Shown here one piece after another: positions 1 through 5,637 of a DNA stretch of 6,996 bases (position 1 is the stretch's first letter; every line of letters begins with the position of its first letter). The notes under the pieces were generated by a model. That model had not been told where the DNA came from, did not search any database, and worked only from the letters and a program-made list of their open reading frames with translations. Made by a program: the position numbers and the translations under genes. The stretch is from Chloroflexota bacterium (GTDB taxonomy: Bacteria; Chloroflexota; Anaerolineae; 4572-78; J111). The stretch lies in assembly GCA_003695455.1 (NCBI GenBank), contig RFJF01000037.1:1-6996 (forward strand), written 5' to 3'.

Positions 1-35
1 AGGCCGGCGCAGACACAACCTGCACCCCTGTGGCC

Positions 36-452
36 CTACTCGCCCACCAGTTGCACAATGATTCGGCGCTGGCGGCGGCTGTTATCAAAATCAATGAACG
101 CAATTTCCTGCCACGTGCCCAGCGTGAGCTGCCCATCTACCACCGGAACGGTCACGCTGGGGCCCAGCAGCGCTGCCCGCACATGAGAAAACCCGTTGCC
201 GTCGTGCCAGCGTTCATTGTGTTTGTACTCCCACGCCTGCGCCGCAATGCGTTCCATCAGGGCTTCAAAATCGCGCAGCATCCCGCTTTCGTACTCAACG
301 GTGGTAATGGCGCTGGTGGCGCTGGGGGTAAATACCGTGGCAATGCCGTTGCGCAGGCCGCCGGCCTGCACCGCCCCGGCAACCGCCTGCGTAATATTGT
401 GAAAGTCGCAAAATCCCTGCGTTGACAGGTGAAATTCCTGGGTAACAACCAT
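36..452 (-). CDS. yjbQ: YjbQ family protein (UPF0047; secondary thiamine-phosphate synthase-like)
   Basis: A 138-residue single-domain cytosolic protein, the usual length for the YjbQ/UPF0047 family. Family hallmarks are in order: FTPSATSAITTVEYE at residues 41-55, WHDGNG at 82-87 followed by SHVRAALLG at 89-97, VPVVDGQLTLGTWQEI at 102-117, and a basic IDFDNSRRQRR tail at 120-130. The E. coli member has weak thiamine-phosphate synthase activity; the true role of the family is unsettled. I chose the ATG at 452 because GGAG lies 7 bases upstream and a good promoter lies just beyond. The frame stays open to 647, but that extension would run through the promoter and has no family similarity. Residue 88 is Phe where many relatives have His (GNGHSH). 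The gene is divergent from the BtpA-family gene. Family call is firm; the substrate is not known. Confidence 0.93.
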   Translation of the reverse strand: MVVTQEFHLSTQGFCDFHNITQAVAGAVQAGGLRNGIATVFTPSATSAITTVEYESGMLRDFEALMERIAAQAWEYKHNERWHDGNGFSHVRAALLGPSVTVPVVDGQLTLGTWQEIAFIDFDNSRRQRRIIVQLVGE

Positions 453-477
453 CGGCCTACTCCGTGCAATTGTTTGG

Positions 478-504
478 AACAGCCCAAAATCGGGCTGTTT
501 TTTT
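478..504 (+). terminator. Rho-independent terminator-like hairpin in the divergent gap
   Basis: An 8-bp stem, AACAGCCC (478-485) with GGGCTGTT (492-499), a 6-base loop, and a T run at 498-504, so it reads as an intrinsic terminator on the plus strand. No plus-strand gene precedes it in the window. On the minus strand the same hairpin has no T tail and would sit at the extreme 5' end of the yjbQ transcript, because the predicted start is near 503. It may therefore stop antisense or read-through transcription toward the BtpA gene, protect the yjbQ message, or both. The structure is visible; the role is inferred. Confidence 0.6.
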
Positions 505-509
505 GTGTG

Positions 510-538
510 ATTATACAATTCAGCAGACGGCCCGGCAA
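510..538 (-). promoter_or_regulatory. Sigma70-type promoter of yjbQ
   Basis: On the minus strand TTGCCG (538-533) is separated by exactly 17 bases from a perfect TATAAT (515-510). The predicted transcription start is near 503, giving a leader of about 50 bases before the yjbQ ATG at 452. The initial transcribed stretch is A-rich and runs straight into the hairpin at 478-499. The -35 box lies mostly in the loop of the inverted repeat at 525-554. Confidence 0.7.
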
Positions 539-554
539 TCGGGGTGGGCCGTCT
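525..554. promoter_or_regulatory. Inverted repeat between divergent promoters, possible operator
   Basis: AGACGGCCC (525-533) and GGGCCGTCT (546-554) are perfect 9-bp inverted arms separated by 12 bases. Arm centres are about 21 bases apart, roughly two helical turns, as expected for a dimeric regulator. The repeat covers the yjbQ -35 box and ends 18 bases before the -35 of the BtpA promoter. It is outside both predicted transcripts, which argues for a role at the DNA level. Without a T tract it is a poor terminator. A similar arm sequence recurs in the terminator at 2153-2177, so it could instead be a common hairpin word of this genome. Confidence 0.4.
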
Positions 555-572
555 CAATTTGCGCTGCCCGGT

Positions 573-600
573 TTGACCTGTGCCGCCGAACAAGTATGAT
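573..600 (+). promoter_or_regulatory. Sigma70-type promoter of the BtpA-family gene
   Basis: TTGACC (573-578), a 16-base spacer, then TATGAT (595-600): both boxes are one or two bases from consensus. Transcription should begin near 607, leaving a short leader of about 24 bases that contains the ribosome binding site. Confidence 0.7.
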
Positions 601-617
601 GCCTGTGTCAAATTTTT

Positions 618-625
618 GGAGGTGA
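618..625 (+). promoter_or_regulatory. Strong ribosome binding site fixing a GTG start
   Basis: GGAGGTGA, five bases before the GTG at 631. It decides the start of the BtpA-family gene; an in-frame GTG at 580 lies inside the promoter and has no such site. Confidence 0.85.
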
Positions 626-630
626 GTTTG

Positions 631-1437
631 GTGCGTAATTTTCTCAAAAACCAAAAAACTATTATCGGGATGATTCACGTGGATGCCCTGCCGGGCACGC
701 CCCGCTCCAGCAGTTCGATGGCAGACATTATTGCCAAAGCCCGCGCCGAGGCCGAGTTGTACCGGGATGCCGGCATTGATATGCTGGCAATTGAAAACAT
801 GCACGATGTGCCGTTTGACCGCAGCGTGGGACCGGAAATTACCGCCGCCATGGCCGTGGTGGGGTACGAGGTGAAAAAAGCCAGCGGCCTGCGCTGCGGT
901 ATCCAGATTTTGGCGGCGGCCAACAAAGAGGCGCTCGGTGCGGCGCAGGCCGCCGGGCTGGATTTTGTGCGCGCCGAAGGATTTGTTTTTGGACACGTGG
1001 CCGACGAAGGCTACATTGACGGTTGTTCGGCCGAAATGCTCCGCTACCGGCGGCAAATTGGCGCCGATGATGTGCTGGTTATCACCGATGTGAAAAAGAA
1101 ACACTCGTCGCACGCTGTTACCTCCGATGTGAGCATTGTAGAAACAGCCCACGCCGCCGAGTTCTTTCTGAGCGATGGGGTTGTCGTCACCGGCGTAGCT
1201 ACCGGCACCGAGGCCAGCCTGGAGGAGTTGCAGCAAGTGAAACAGGCGGTCAACATTCCGGTGCTGGTGGGCAGCGGGGTGACTCATGAAAATGTAGATC
1301 GCTATCTGGCCGTGGCCGACGCGCTGATTGTGGGTTCGTACTTTAAATATGACGGGTTGTGGTCAAACGGCGTGGAATTTGAGCGGGTGAAATCCTTTAT
1401 GGACAAGGTGAACACCTTGCGGGCCGGCGGGTTCTAA
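631..1437 (+). CDS. BtpA/SgcQ family TIM-barrel protein
   Basis: A 268-residue protein, normal for the BtpA/SgcQ family. Conserved family blocks are easy to see: GMIHVDALPGTP at residues 13-24, AIENMHDVPF at 53-62, GIQILAAANKEAL at 90-102, FVRAEGFVFG at 112-121, ITDVKKKHS at 151-159, VVVTGVATG at 184-192, VLVGSGVT at 211-218 and ADALIVGSYFKYDGLWSNGV at 229-248. The pattern is that of an eight-fold beta/alpha barrel with a phosphate-binding end (GSG, then VGS). Cyanobacterial BtpA is needed for stable photosystem I; SgcQ sits in a sugar-use operon of enteric bacteria; the reaction of most members is unknown. The start is GTG behind GGAGGTGA. It is transcribed away from yjbQ from its own promoter, and no clear terminator follows before the GtrA gene. 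Nothing here points to photosynthesis, so a metabolic enzyme role is more likely. Confidence 0.93.
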   Translation: MRNFLKNQKTIIGMIHVDALPGTPRSSSSMADIIAKARAEAELYRDAGIDMLAIENMHDVPFDRSVGPEITAAMAVVGYEVKKASGLRCGIQILAAANKEALGAAQAAGLDFVRAEGFVFGHVADEGYIDGCSAEMLRYRRQIGADDVLVITDVKKKHSSHAVTSDVSIVETAHAAEFFLSDGVVVTGVATGTEASLEELQQVKQAVNIPVLVGSGVTHENVDRYLAVADALIVGSYFKYDGLWSNGVEFERVKSFMDKVNTLRAGGF

Positions 1438-1478
1438 CTTATTTCTACGGAACTTCATAGCCAATTTCAAGGTTGTTT

Positions 1479-1487
1479 TGTTATGAT
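1479..1487 (+). promoter_or_regulatory. Candidate extended -10 promoter for the GtrA gene
   Basis: TGT followed by TATGAT forms an extended -10 element. No good -35 box lies at the right distance, which extended -10 promoters tolerate. Transcription would begin near 1494. Read-through from the BtpA gene is an alternative source of the message. Confidence 0.35.
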
Positions 1488-1495
1488 GAGCTGGT

Positions 1496-1542
1496 CATCC
1501 CTGTGTGGGGGTGGCAATTGTTGTTGTGCCACAAAAATTGCC
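1496..1542 (+). other. Overlapping alternative hairpins in the GtrA leader
   Basis: Three stems compete for shared bases: CATCCC (1496-1501) with GGGGTG (1508-1513, one G-U pair); GTGGCA (1511-1516) with TGCCAC (1527-1532); and GGCAATT (1513-1519) with AATTGCC (1536-1542). The middle stem excludes the other two. None has a T tract, and none covers the GGAG at 1562-1565. No known riboswitch class is recognised. This could be a regulatory leader or chance. Confidence 0.3.
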
Positions 1543-1578
1543 GGTAGATGCACAAATTAGCGGAGCAATGTTTCAAAT

Positions 1579-2121
1579 ATGTCCACATCTGTAACAGATG
1601 CCAACACACCCTATTTCATCGAACTGATTAGAAATCAGGCCTGGTACCGCCGAATTGGTGGATTTTTGGTGCGGCTGTTCAACCCGTTTGTCAATGAACG
1701 CGAAGCCAAACGGATTATCAAATACGGGCTGGTTGGCGTGTCTGGCACCATTATTGAACTGGGTCTGCTCAACTTGTTTATTTTTGGGTTGGGCTGGAGC
1801 AGTGATTGGCAGAAAATTGCTGCCAACGTCATTGCGGTGAGCCTGGCCATTGTTAACAATTTTGTCTGGAACCGGCTGTGGACTTTCCCGGAGGCGCGGT
1901 CGGGCAGCAGAGTTAGGCAGTTTGTTAAGTTTGTCTCGGTGGCCGGGGTGGGGATTTTGCTCAATTCGGCAATCTTTTTTGCAGCCTACAAATTTCTGTT
2001 TTCGGCATTTTTGCCGGACGTGGTATCGGTGCAACTGGCAAAATTTGCGGCCACCGGCCTGGTGCTGTTCTGGAATTTTGCCGCCAATCGATTCTGGACG
2101 TTCCGGCACAAGCCGTTGTAA
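1579..2121 (+). CDS. GtrA family membrane protein
   Basis: A 180-residue integral membrane protein with four predicted helices at about residues 48-70, 79-95, 114-136 and 150-168, preceded by a polar 40-residue N-terminal extension. GtrA-family proteins have four helices and are thought to help move lipid-linked sugars (such as bactoprenol-glucose) across the membrane or to assist cell-surface polysaccharide synthesis. An internal duplication is visible: KYGLVGVSG at 48-56 against KFVSVAGVG at 117-125, and NNFVWNRLWTF at 93-103 against WNFAANRFWTF at 165-175. The ATG at 1579 is the first usable start after an in-frame stop at 1558. The nearest GGAG (1562) is 13 bases away, so translation may be weak. 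No glycosyltransferase lies next to it on the same strand. Family is firm; substrate unknown. Confidence 0.9.
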   Translation: MSTSVTDANTPYFIELIRNQAWYRRIGGFLVRLFNPFVNEREAKRIIKYGLVGVSGTIIELGLLNLFIFGLGWSSDWQKIAANVIAVSLAIVNNFVWNRLWTFPEARSGSRVRQFVKFVSVAGVGILLNSAIFFAAYKFLFSAFLPDVVSVQLAKFAATGLVLFWNFAANRFWTFRHKPL

Positions 2122-2152
2122 AATTTACACGCCGCACCAAACTTCAGTCTGC

Positions 2153-2180
2153 AAAGGCCGTCTCACCGACGGCCTTTTTT
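2153..2180 (+). terminator. Intrinsic terminator between convergent genes
   Basis: A perfect 10-bp stem, AAAGGCCGTC (2153-2162) with GACGGCCTTT (2168-2177), a 5-base loop, and a T run at 2175-2180. It ends the GtrA transcript on the plus strand. Its right edge overlaps the stop codon of the minus-strand receiver gene (2179-2181), so it may also stop that transcript, though only three T residues follow in that direction and they are inside the stem. Confidence 0.85.
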
Positions 2181-2589
2181 ATCGCCATTCCCACACCACT
2201 TCGCCGTTGAGAATTTGCCGCACTTGCGCCCCAAACCGGGCCGGGCGCACCGGTTTGCCAATAAAACCGTCAAAACCAGCTTCTCTCACGCGCCGGATGT
2301 CGGCATACATCACGCTGGCCGTGAGCGCCACCACTTTGCTGTTTTTGGTGTTGGGGTGCGCCCGGATTTTTTTGATGATGTCGTAACCGGTTTCACCGGG
2401 CAGGTAAAGGTCTACCAGGAACAGGTCAATTTTGGGCAGGGTGTCAGCCAGTTCCAGCGCGCTTGCGCCGGACGTGCGGGTGTGTACCGAGGTGATTCCT
2501 TCCATCCTGAGTAAGTCAAGTGTGGCCAGATAGGAGTTGGTGTCATCTTCTACAATGACCACAACGGCATCATTTACATGTTGTTTCAT
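2179..2589 (-). CDS. Stand-alone receiver-domain response regulator (CheY/DivK-like)
   Basis: A 136-residue protein made almost entirely of one receiver domain. The acidic pocket is E14, D15 and D16; the phosphorylated Asp is D60 in LFLVDLYLPGETG; the conserved Thr is T90 in ALTAS; the aromatic switch residue is F109; and the conserved Lys is K112 in GKP. All key residues are intact. There is no DNA-binding, enzymatic or other output domain, so it must act by binding a partner or by passing phosphate on. Its ATG overlaps the stop of the kinase gene as ATGA, with GGCGGTGA four bases upstream, so the two are translationally coupled. It is almost certainly the target of that kinase. Its downstream partner is not in this window. 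Confidence 0.93.
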   Translation of the reverse strand: MKQHVNDAVVVIVEDDTNSYLATLDLLRMEGITSVHTRTSGASALELADTLPKIDLFLVDLYLPGETGYDIIKKIRAHPNTKNSKVVALTASVMYADIRRVREAGFDGFIGKPVRPARFGAQVRQILNGEVVWEWR

Positions 2590-4004
2590 AATATCACCGC
2601 CTTTTCTGGTTCTGGATTTTGTGAAAGTTCAGGGATTTCGGAGCGCGCCGGTTGCGATATTACCGGCAACGTCAGATGAAACGTTGCGCCCTGGCCGTGT
2701 CGGCTTTCTACCCATAATTTGCCACCGTGCAGTTCTGTAAATTTCCGGCTGATGGGTAAGCCCAGCCCGGTGCCCACCTTGCGCAAGGCAAAAGCATCAT
2801 CTGTTTGCTGGAACTCTTCAAAGATGCGCTCAAAATCTTCCGGCTTAATGCCAATTCCGGTGTCAATAACGCTGATGCGGATGAACTCACCGGCATCGGC
2901 AGCCATTTTCAGGGTGATGCTGCCGGCGTCGGTGTATTTTGCGGCGTTGCCCAGCAGGTTCAGCAAAATCTGCCGGATGCGGGTGCTGTCGGCATTGACC
3001 GGGGGCAGGTTGGGCGCAATGTCGGTTTTTAACTGGACCGGTTTGTCTTGCAGCAAGCCCGATATTGTGTTCAGCACACTGCGGCCAATGGCGGCCAAAT
3101 CAACCGGTTCAATGAACAATTCCATCTGCCCCGCCTCAATTTTTGCCAGGTCCAGCAGGTCGTTCACAATTTCAAGCAACAATTCGCCTGCATCCTGAAT
3201 GCGGTTCAAATAATCGCGCTGCTCTTCTGTGACATTGCCGTACCGGTTTTTGGAGAGAATAAACGAGAAATTGATAATGGCGCTCAACGGGGTTCGGAGT
3301 TCGTGGCTGAGGTTGGTGATAAAGCGTGTTTTAAATTCGTTGGCTTGCCGGGCTTCGGCCTCGGCTTGTTGCAACCGGATGTTGGTGGTTTCCAGCAGTT
3401 GGTAGGCTTTTTGTAGTTCTTTCTGGCTTTCAAACAACTCTCGCGAGCGCTGCTGCGCCCGGGCCTGGCTGTTGTACGCCCATTGCAGAGTGGTGGTGAG
3501 GTGGCTGGAGCTAATCCAACTGATGGCGGCCATGGCGTACACCATTGCCAGGGGGAAAATCAGGTCAAGATAGATGCCCGGAGTCCAGCCAAAAACCAGC
3601 AGAGTGCCGGTCAGAGTTGCCAGCACCGCCAGATTGGCCGCATGAAACGCGGCGCGGGGAGAAATGAGCAAGCCGGTCATGGCTACCACAGGCAGCAGTA
3701 AATAAACCTCGCGTTGCGCAAACCGGGCCGGCGGCCACATCATAAATGAAATTACCGTGACAATCAGTCCACTAATAAAAATGATGGTGGCCGGCCTGAA
3801 GTGACCGGATTTGTAAATCTGGTAACTGGCAACACTGACAATAGTTCCCAAAATGGGGGGCAGCCACCACCAAATGGTGGTATGCGGCAGGGTTGATGCA
3901 ATAGCCAGCACCGCGTAAGCCAGCATGGCCGCCAGCGCAATAATCAGCGCAACGACAATTGTAAACGTATCTTTTTGAAGTTCCTGAAGTTCAGAATCAT
4001 TCAT
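2586..4004 (-). CDS. Membrane sensor histidine kinase, six-helix N-terminus
   Basis: A 472-residue kinase. Six hydrophobic segments fill residues 14-168 (about 14-36, 45-63, 72-92, 100-116, 120-140, 146-168) with very short loops, then a helical linker, probably coiled coil, at 176-225. The HisKA domain has H234 in NLSHELRTPL. The ATPase domain shows the N box (N349, N353), G1 box DTGIGI at 381-386, F box FERIFEEF at 391-398 and G2 box GTGLGL at 411-416. A Pro/Glu-rich tail follows. No PAS, HAMP or large outside domain is seen, so the signal is likely sensed in or at the membrane; its nature is unknown. The ATG at 4004 is the only start possible (an in-frame stop lies two codons upstream) and lacks a visible ribosome binding site. 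It is first in a two-gene operon with the receiver. Confidence 0.94.
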   Translation of the reverse strand: MNDSELQELQKDTFTIVVALIIALAAMLAYAVLAIASTLPHTTIWWWLPPILGTIVSVASYQIYKSGHFRPATIIFISGLIVTVISFMMWPPARFAQREVYLLLPVVAMTGLLISPRAAFHAANLAVLATLTGTLLVFGWTPGIYLDLIFPLAMVYAMAAISWISSSHLTTTLQWAYNSQARAQQRSRELFESQKELQKAYQLLETTNIRLQQAEAEARQANEFKTRFITNLSHELRTPLSAIINFSFILSKNRYGNVTEEQRDYLNRIQDAGELLLEIVNDLLDLAKIEAGQMELFIEPVDLAAIGRSVLNTISGLLQDKPVQLKTDIAPNLPPVNADSTRIRQILLNLLGNAAKYTDAGSITLKMAADAGEFIRISVIDTGIGIKPEDFERIFEEFQQTDDAFALRKVGTGLGLPISRKFTELHGGKLWVESRHGQGATFHLTLPVISQPARSEIPELSQNPEPEKAVIL

Positions 4005-4039
4005 TGGTCAGGTATCTTGGTAAATGAGCAATATTCACC

Positions 4040-4068
4040 ATTTTAAAGGGGGAATTGCGGCGCGTCAA
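4040..4068 (-). promoter_or_regulatory. Sigma70-type promoter of the kinase-receiver operon
   Basis: On the minus strand TTGACG (4068-4063), a 17-base spacer, then TAAAAT (4045-4040). Transcription should begin near 4033, giving a leader of about 30 bases with no clear ribosome binding site. It lies wholly in the 92-bp gap after the membrane-protein gene, so the kinase operon need not depend on upstream transcription. Confidence 0.65.
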
Positions 4069-4096
4069 CGGTACTTTTTGTCCTGCCTGGTAACGG

Positions 4097-5455
4097 TTAA
4101 TCGTGGGGAAGGTTGTGGGTGTTGGCAAAAATCCAGCCGGCGGTGTGCACCAGCGAGACGCCCAGCACAAAGAGTGCGTTTTCGCGTAGAACGTCCCGGT
4201 CTGGCAGCGCGCGCACCAGCAAATACCCGGCCAGCAGGGTGTACACAAATGCCGAGGGCGCAAACAAATCCCAATCTTTTTGGCCGCCGTAGTCGGCGTT
4301 CCACACAAACGTCAGCAGCACGTACATGGCCGAAGTCAGCCCCAAAAAGCGGGCAAAATCTGCTTCGTCGGGATTGGCAAACAAGTTGAGCCGGAAGCGC
4401 AGCGCCGCCAGCCAAACCAGCACAATCAGCGGCAGGCCAAACGGCGAAATCAGCAGGTGGATGTTGGCCCAGTCCAGCAGATGCGCCGCGGAAAACATAG
4501 TGTAGTGCTGCCATTGGGTGGTGGTTTCAAACAGCGGCACAAACCACAGCCCGTCGCCGCCGCCGGGCCGGTCCTGCCCCAGCAACGCCGATAGCCCGTG
4601 CCCGCCACTTTCCATCAGCGCCAGCACCGCCCCGCCCACCAGCAGCGGCGGCAGTACGGTTTGCACCACTGCTTGGGCGATGGAAAGCCGCCCGCGCCGC
4701 CAGCACAGAATCGCCAGCAGGAGCATACCGGGCCACAAAAACACCGTGCTGGGGTGAAAGGCGTTGGTCACAGACAGACCAATCACCGGCCAAACCAGCG
4801 GCAACTCGCCGCGGCTGGTGCGCCACGCCAGAAACAGGGTGACCAGCAGCAGCAGCGAAATGAGCGTGTAATTTTCAACGTAGCCAAAAAACAATTGCAC
4901 CGAGCCGGTGGTCAGCAGCAGCCCCGCCAGCAGCGCCGATTCCAGCGTGCTGCGCCCCAGCCGGGCGGTAAAATTCAGCAAAATGTACACAAAGGCCATG
5001 CCCGCCAGAATGCTGGTGGTGGCGTACACGGTTTCAACCGGCCAGCCCAGCAGGGGATTGGCCACAAACTGCCACAATCGCTGGTGCAAAAAGACGGTCA
5101 GCGGTGCCTGCCAGTTGTACACCACCCGCAAATCCAAATCCGGGTACGAGAGCGCCACCGACAGCATGTAGCCGTCGCCCCAGCGCAGATGGCGCAGCCG
5201 GGCCAGCCAGAACAGCAGCCCCGCCAGCAGCGACGCCGCCGCAAACCAGCGCCGCCGGGCGTGTTTGGCCGGAATGGCGCGCCACAACCGGGCCAGCCCC
5301 CGGCCCACGCCTTCATTCACCGCCGGAATCACCAGCGAACCGGCCAGCAGGGCCAGCAGCCACTGCACCCAGACCGGCAAAAAGGTGTAGGGCCACAAAC
5401 TCCAGCTTGAGTCCTGCGGCAGCAAATTGGCAGCCAGATGCAGGGTGAGCAGCAA
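4097..5455 (-). CDS. Many-pass membrane protein, possible GT-C-like glycosyltransferase
   Basis: About 452 residues with roughly ten hydrophobic segments. I do not recognise a named family with certainty. Landmarks: GDGYM at 93-97, in a loop after a membrane segment, where GT-C glycosyltransferases carry an acidic motif; GYVENYTL at 191-198; HPST at 234-237; a Gly-rich loop at 284-302; and NADYGGQKDWDLFAP at 386-400. The loop Asp and the many-pass layout suggest, by analogy only, a lipid-linked-sugar glycosyltransferase. The start is uncertain: the first ATG/GTG/TTG-type start in frame is TTG at 5455. The frame is open back to 5548, and protein-like sequence (AQAWLTTLIRLWGF) continues up to about 5500, where it meets a heptamer array. 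The true N-terminus may thus be longer or begin at a rare codon such as the ATT at 5503. It ends 92 bp before the kinase gene. No terminator is evident. Confidence 0.75.
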   Translation of the reverse strand: MLLTLHLAANLLPQDSSWSLWPYTFLPVWVQWLLALLAGSLVIPAVNEGVGRGLARLWRAIPAKHARRRWFAAASLLAGLLFWLARLRHLRWGDGYMLSVALSYPDLDLRVVYNWQAPLTVFLHQRLWQFVANPLLGWPVETVYATTSILAGMAFVYILLNFTARLGRSTLESALLAGLLLTTGSVQLFFGYVENYTLISLLLLVTLFLAWRTSRGELPLVWPVIGLSVTNAFHPSTVFLWPGMLLLAILCWRRGRLSIAQAVVQTVLPPLLVGGAVLALMESGGHGLSALLGQDRPGGGDGLWFVPLFETTTQWQHYTMFSAAHLLDWANIHLLISPFGLPLIVLVWLAALRFRLNLFANPDEADFARFLGLTSAMYVLLTFVWNADYGGQKDWDLFAPSAFVYTLLAGYLLVRALPDRDVLRENALFVLGVSLVHTAGWIFANTHNLPHD

Positions 5456-5504
5456 AAAGCCCCACAGCCGGATGAGCGTGGTCAGCCACGCCTGGGCATC
5501 AATT

Positions 5505-5546
5505 GATTTACGATTTTGGATTGACGATTTACGATTAACGATTGAA
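5505..5546. repeat. Degenerate heptamer array, block 1 (six GATTNNN units)
   Basis: Six consecutive 7-bp units, each starting with GATT, in strict 7-base phase from 5505; GATTTAC occurs at 5505 and 5526, and close variants fill the rest. The block is AT-rich, unlike its GC-rich neighbours. It abuts the 5' end of the membrane-protein gene. This resembles the short tandem heptanucleotide repeats reported between genes in cyanobacteria and other filamentous bacteria. Confidence 0.75.
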
Positions 5547-5565
5547 ATTCACCCCACTCAATTAT

Positions 5566-5635
5566 GAATGGCGAATGGCGAGCAACGAACTACGATTTAC
5601 AAACGACGAATGACCAATGACAAATGACGAATGTT
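5566..5635. repeat. Degenerate heptamer array, block 2 (ten units)
   Basis: Ten consecutive 7-bp units in phase from 5566 to 5635. They include two exact GAATGGC copies (5566, 5573), a GATTTAC (5594) identical to the block 1 unit, and several NAATGAC variants (5608, 5615, 5622). Most units end in AC or GC. A 19-base non-repeat piece (5547-5565) separates it from block 1, with a phase shift. The block ends two bases before the uvrC stop codon. No hairpin terminator for uvrC is seen here. Confidence 0.7.
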
Positions 5636-5637
5636 CC

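Noticed and set aside
1..35. Possible end of another gene at the left edge
   Set aside because: Only 35 bases after the yjbQ stop, with no recognisable coding or structural signal.
525..554. Resemblance of GCCGTCT hairpin arms to the Neisseria DNA uptake sequence
   Set aside because: The match breaks at the final bases (GCCGTCTCA rather than GCCGTCTGAA), and the gene content does not suggest Neisseria.
453..647. Longer yjbQ start at 647
   Set aside because: The extension would be translated from the promoter and inverted-repeat region, has no family similarity, and a good start with GGAG exists at 452.
520..1287. Long minus-strand open frame (255 codons) opposite the BtpA-family gene
   Set aside because: It is antisense to a clear family member, has no recognisable domain, and shows the His/Gly/Gln-rich composition of a shadow frame.
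4598..5410. Plus-strand open frame (270 codons) opposite the membrane-protein gene
   Set aside because: Extreme Gln/Pro/Arg/His composition typical of the complement of GC-rich membrane-protein codons; no domain.
5505..5635. CRISPR array
   Set aside because: The period is 7 bases with no spacers of 30 or more bases, and no cas genes are present.
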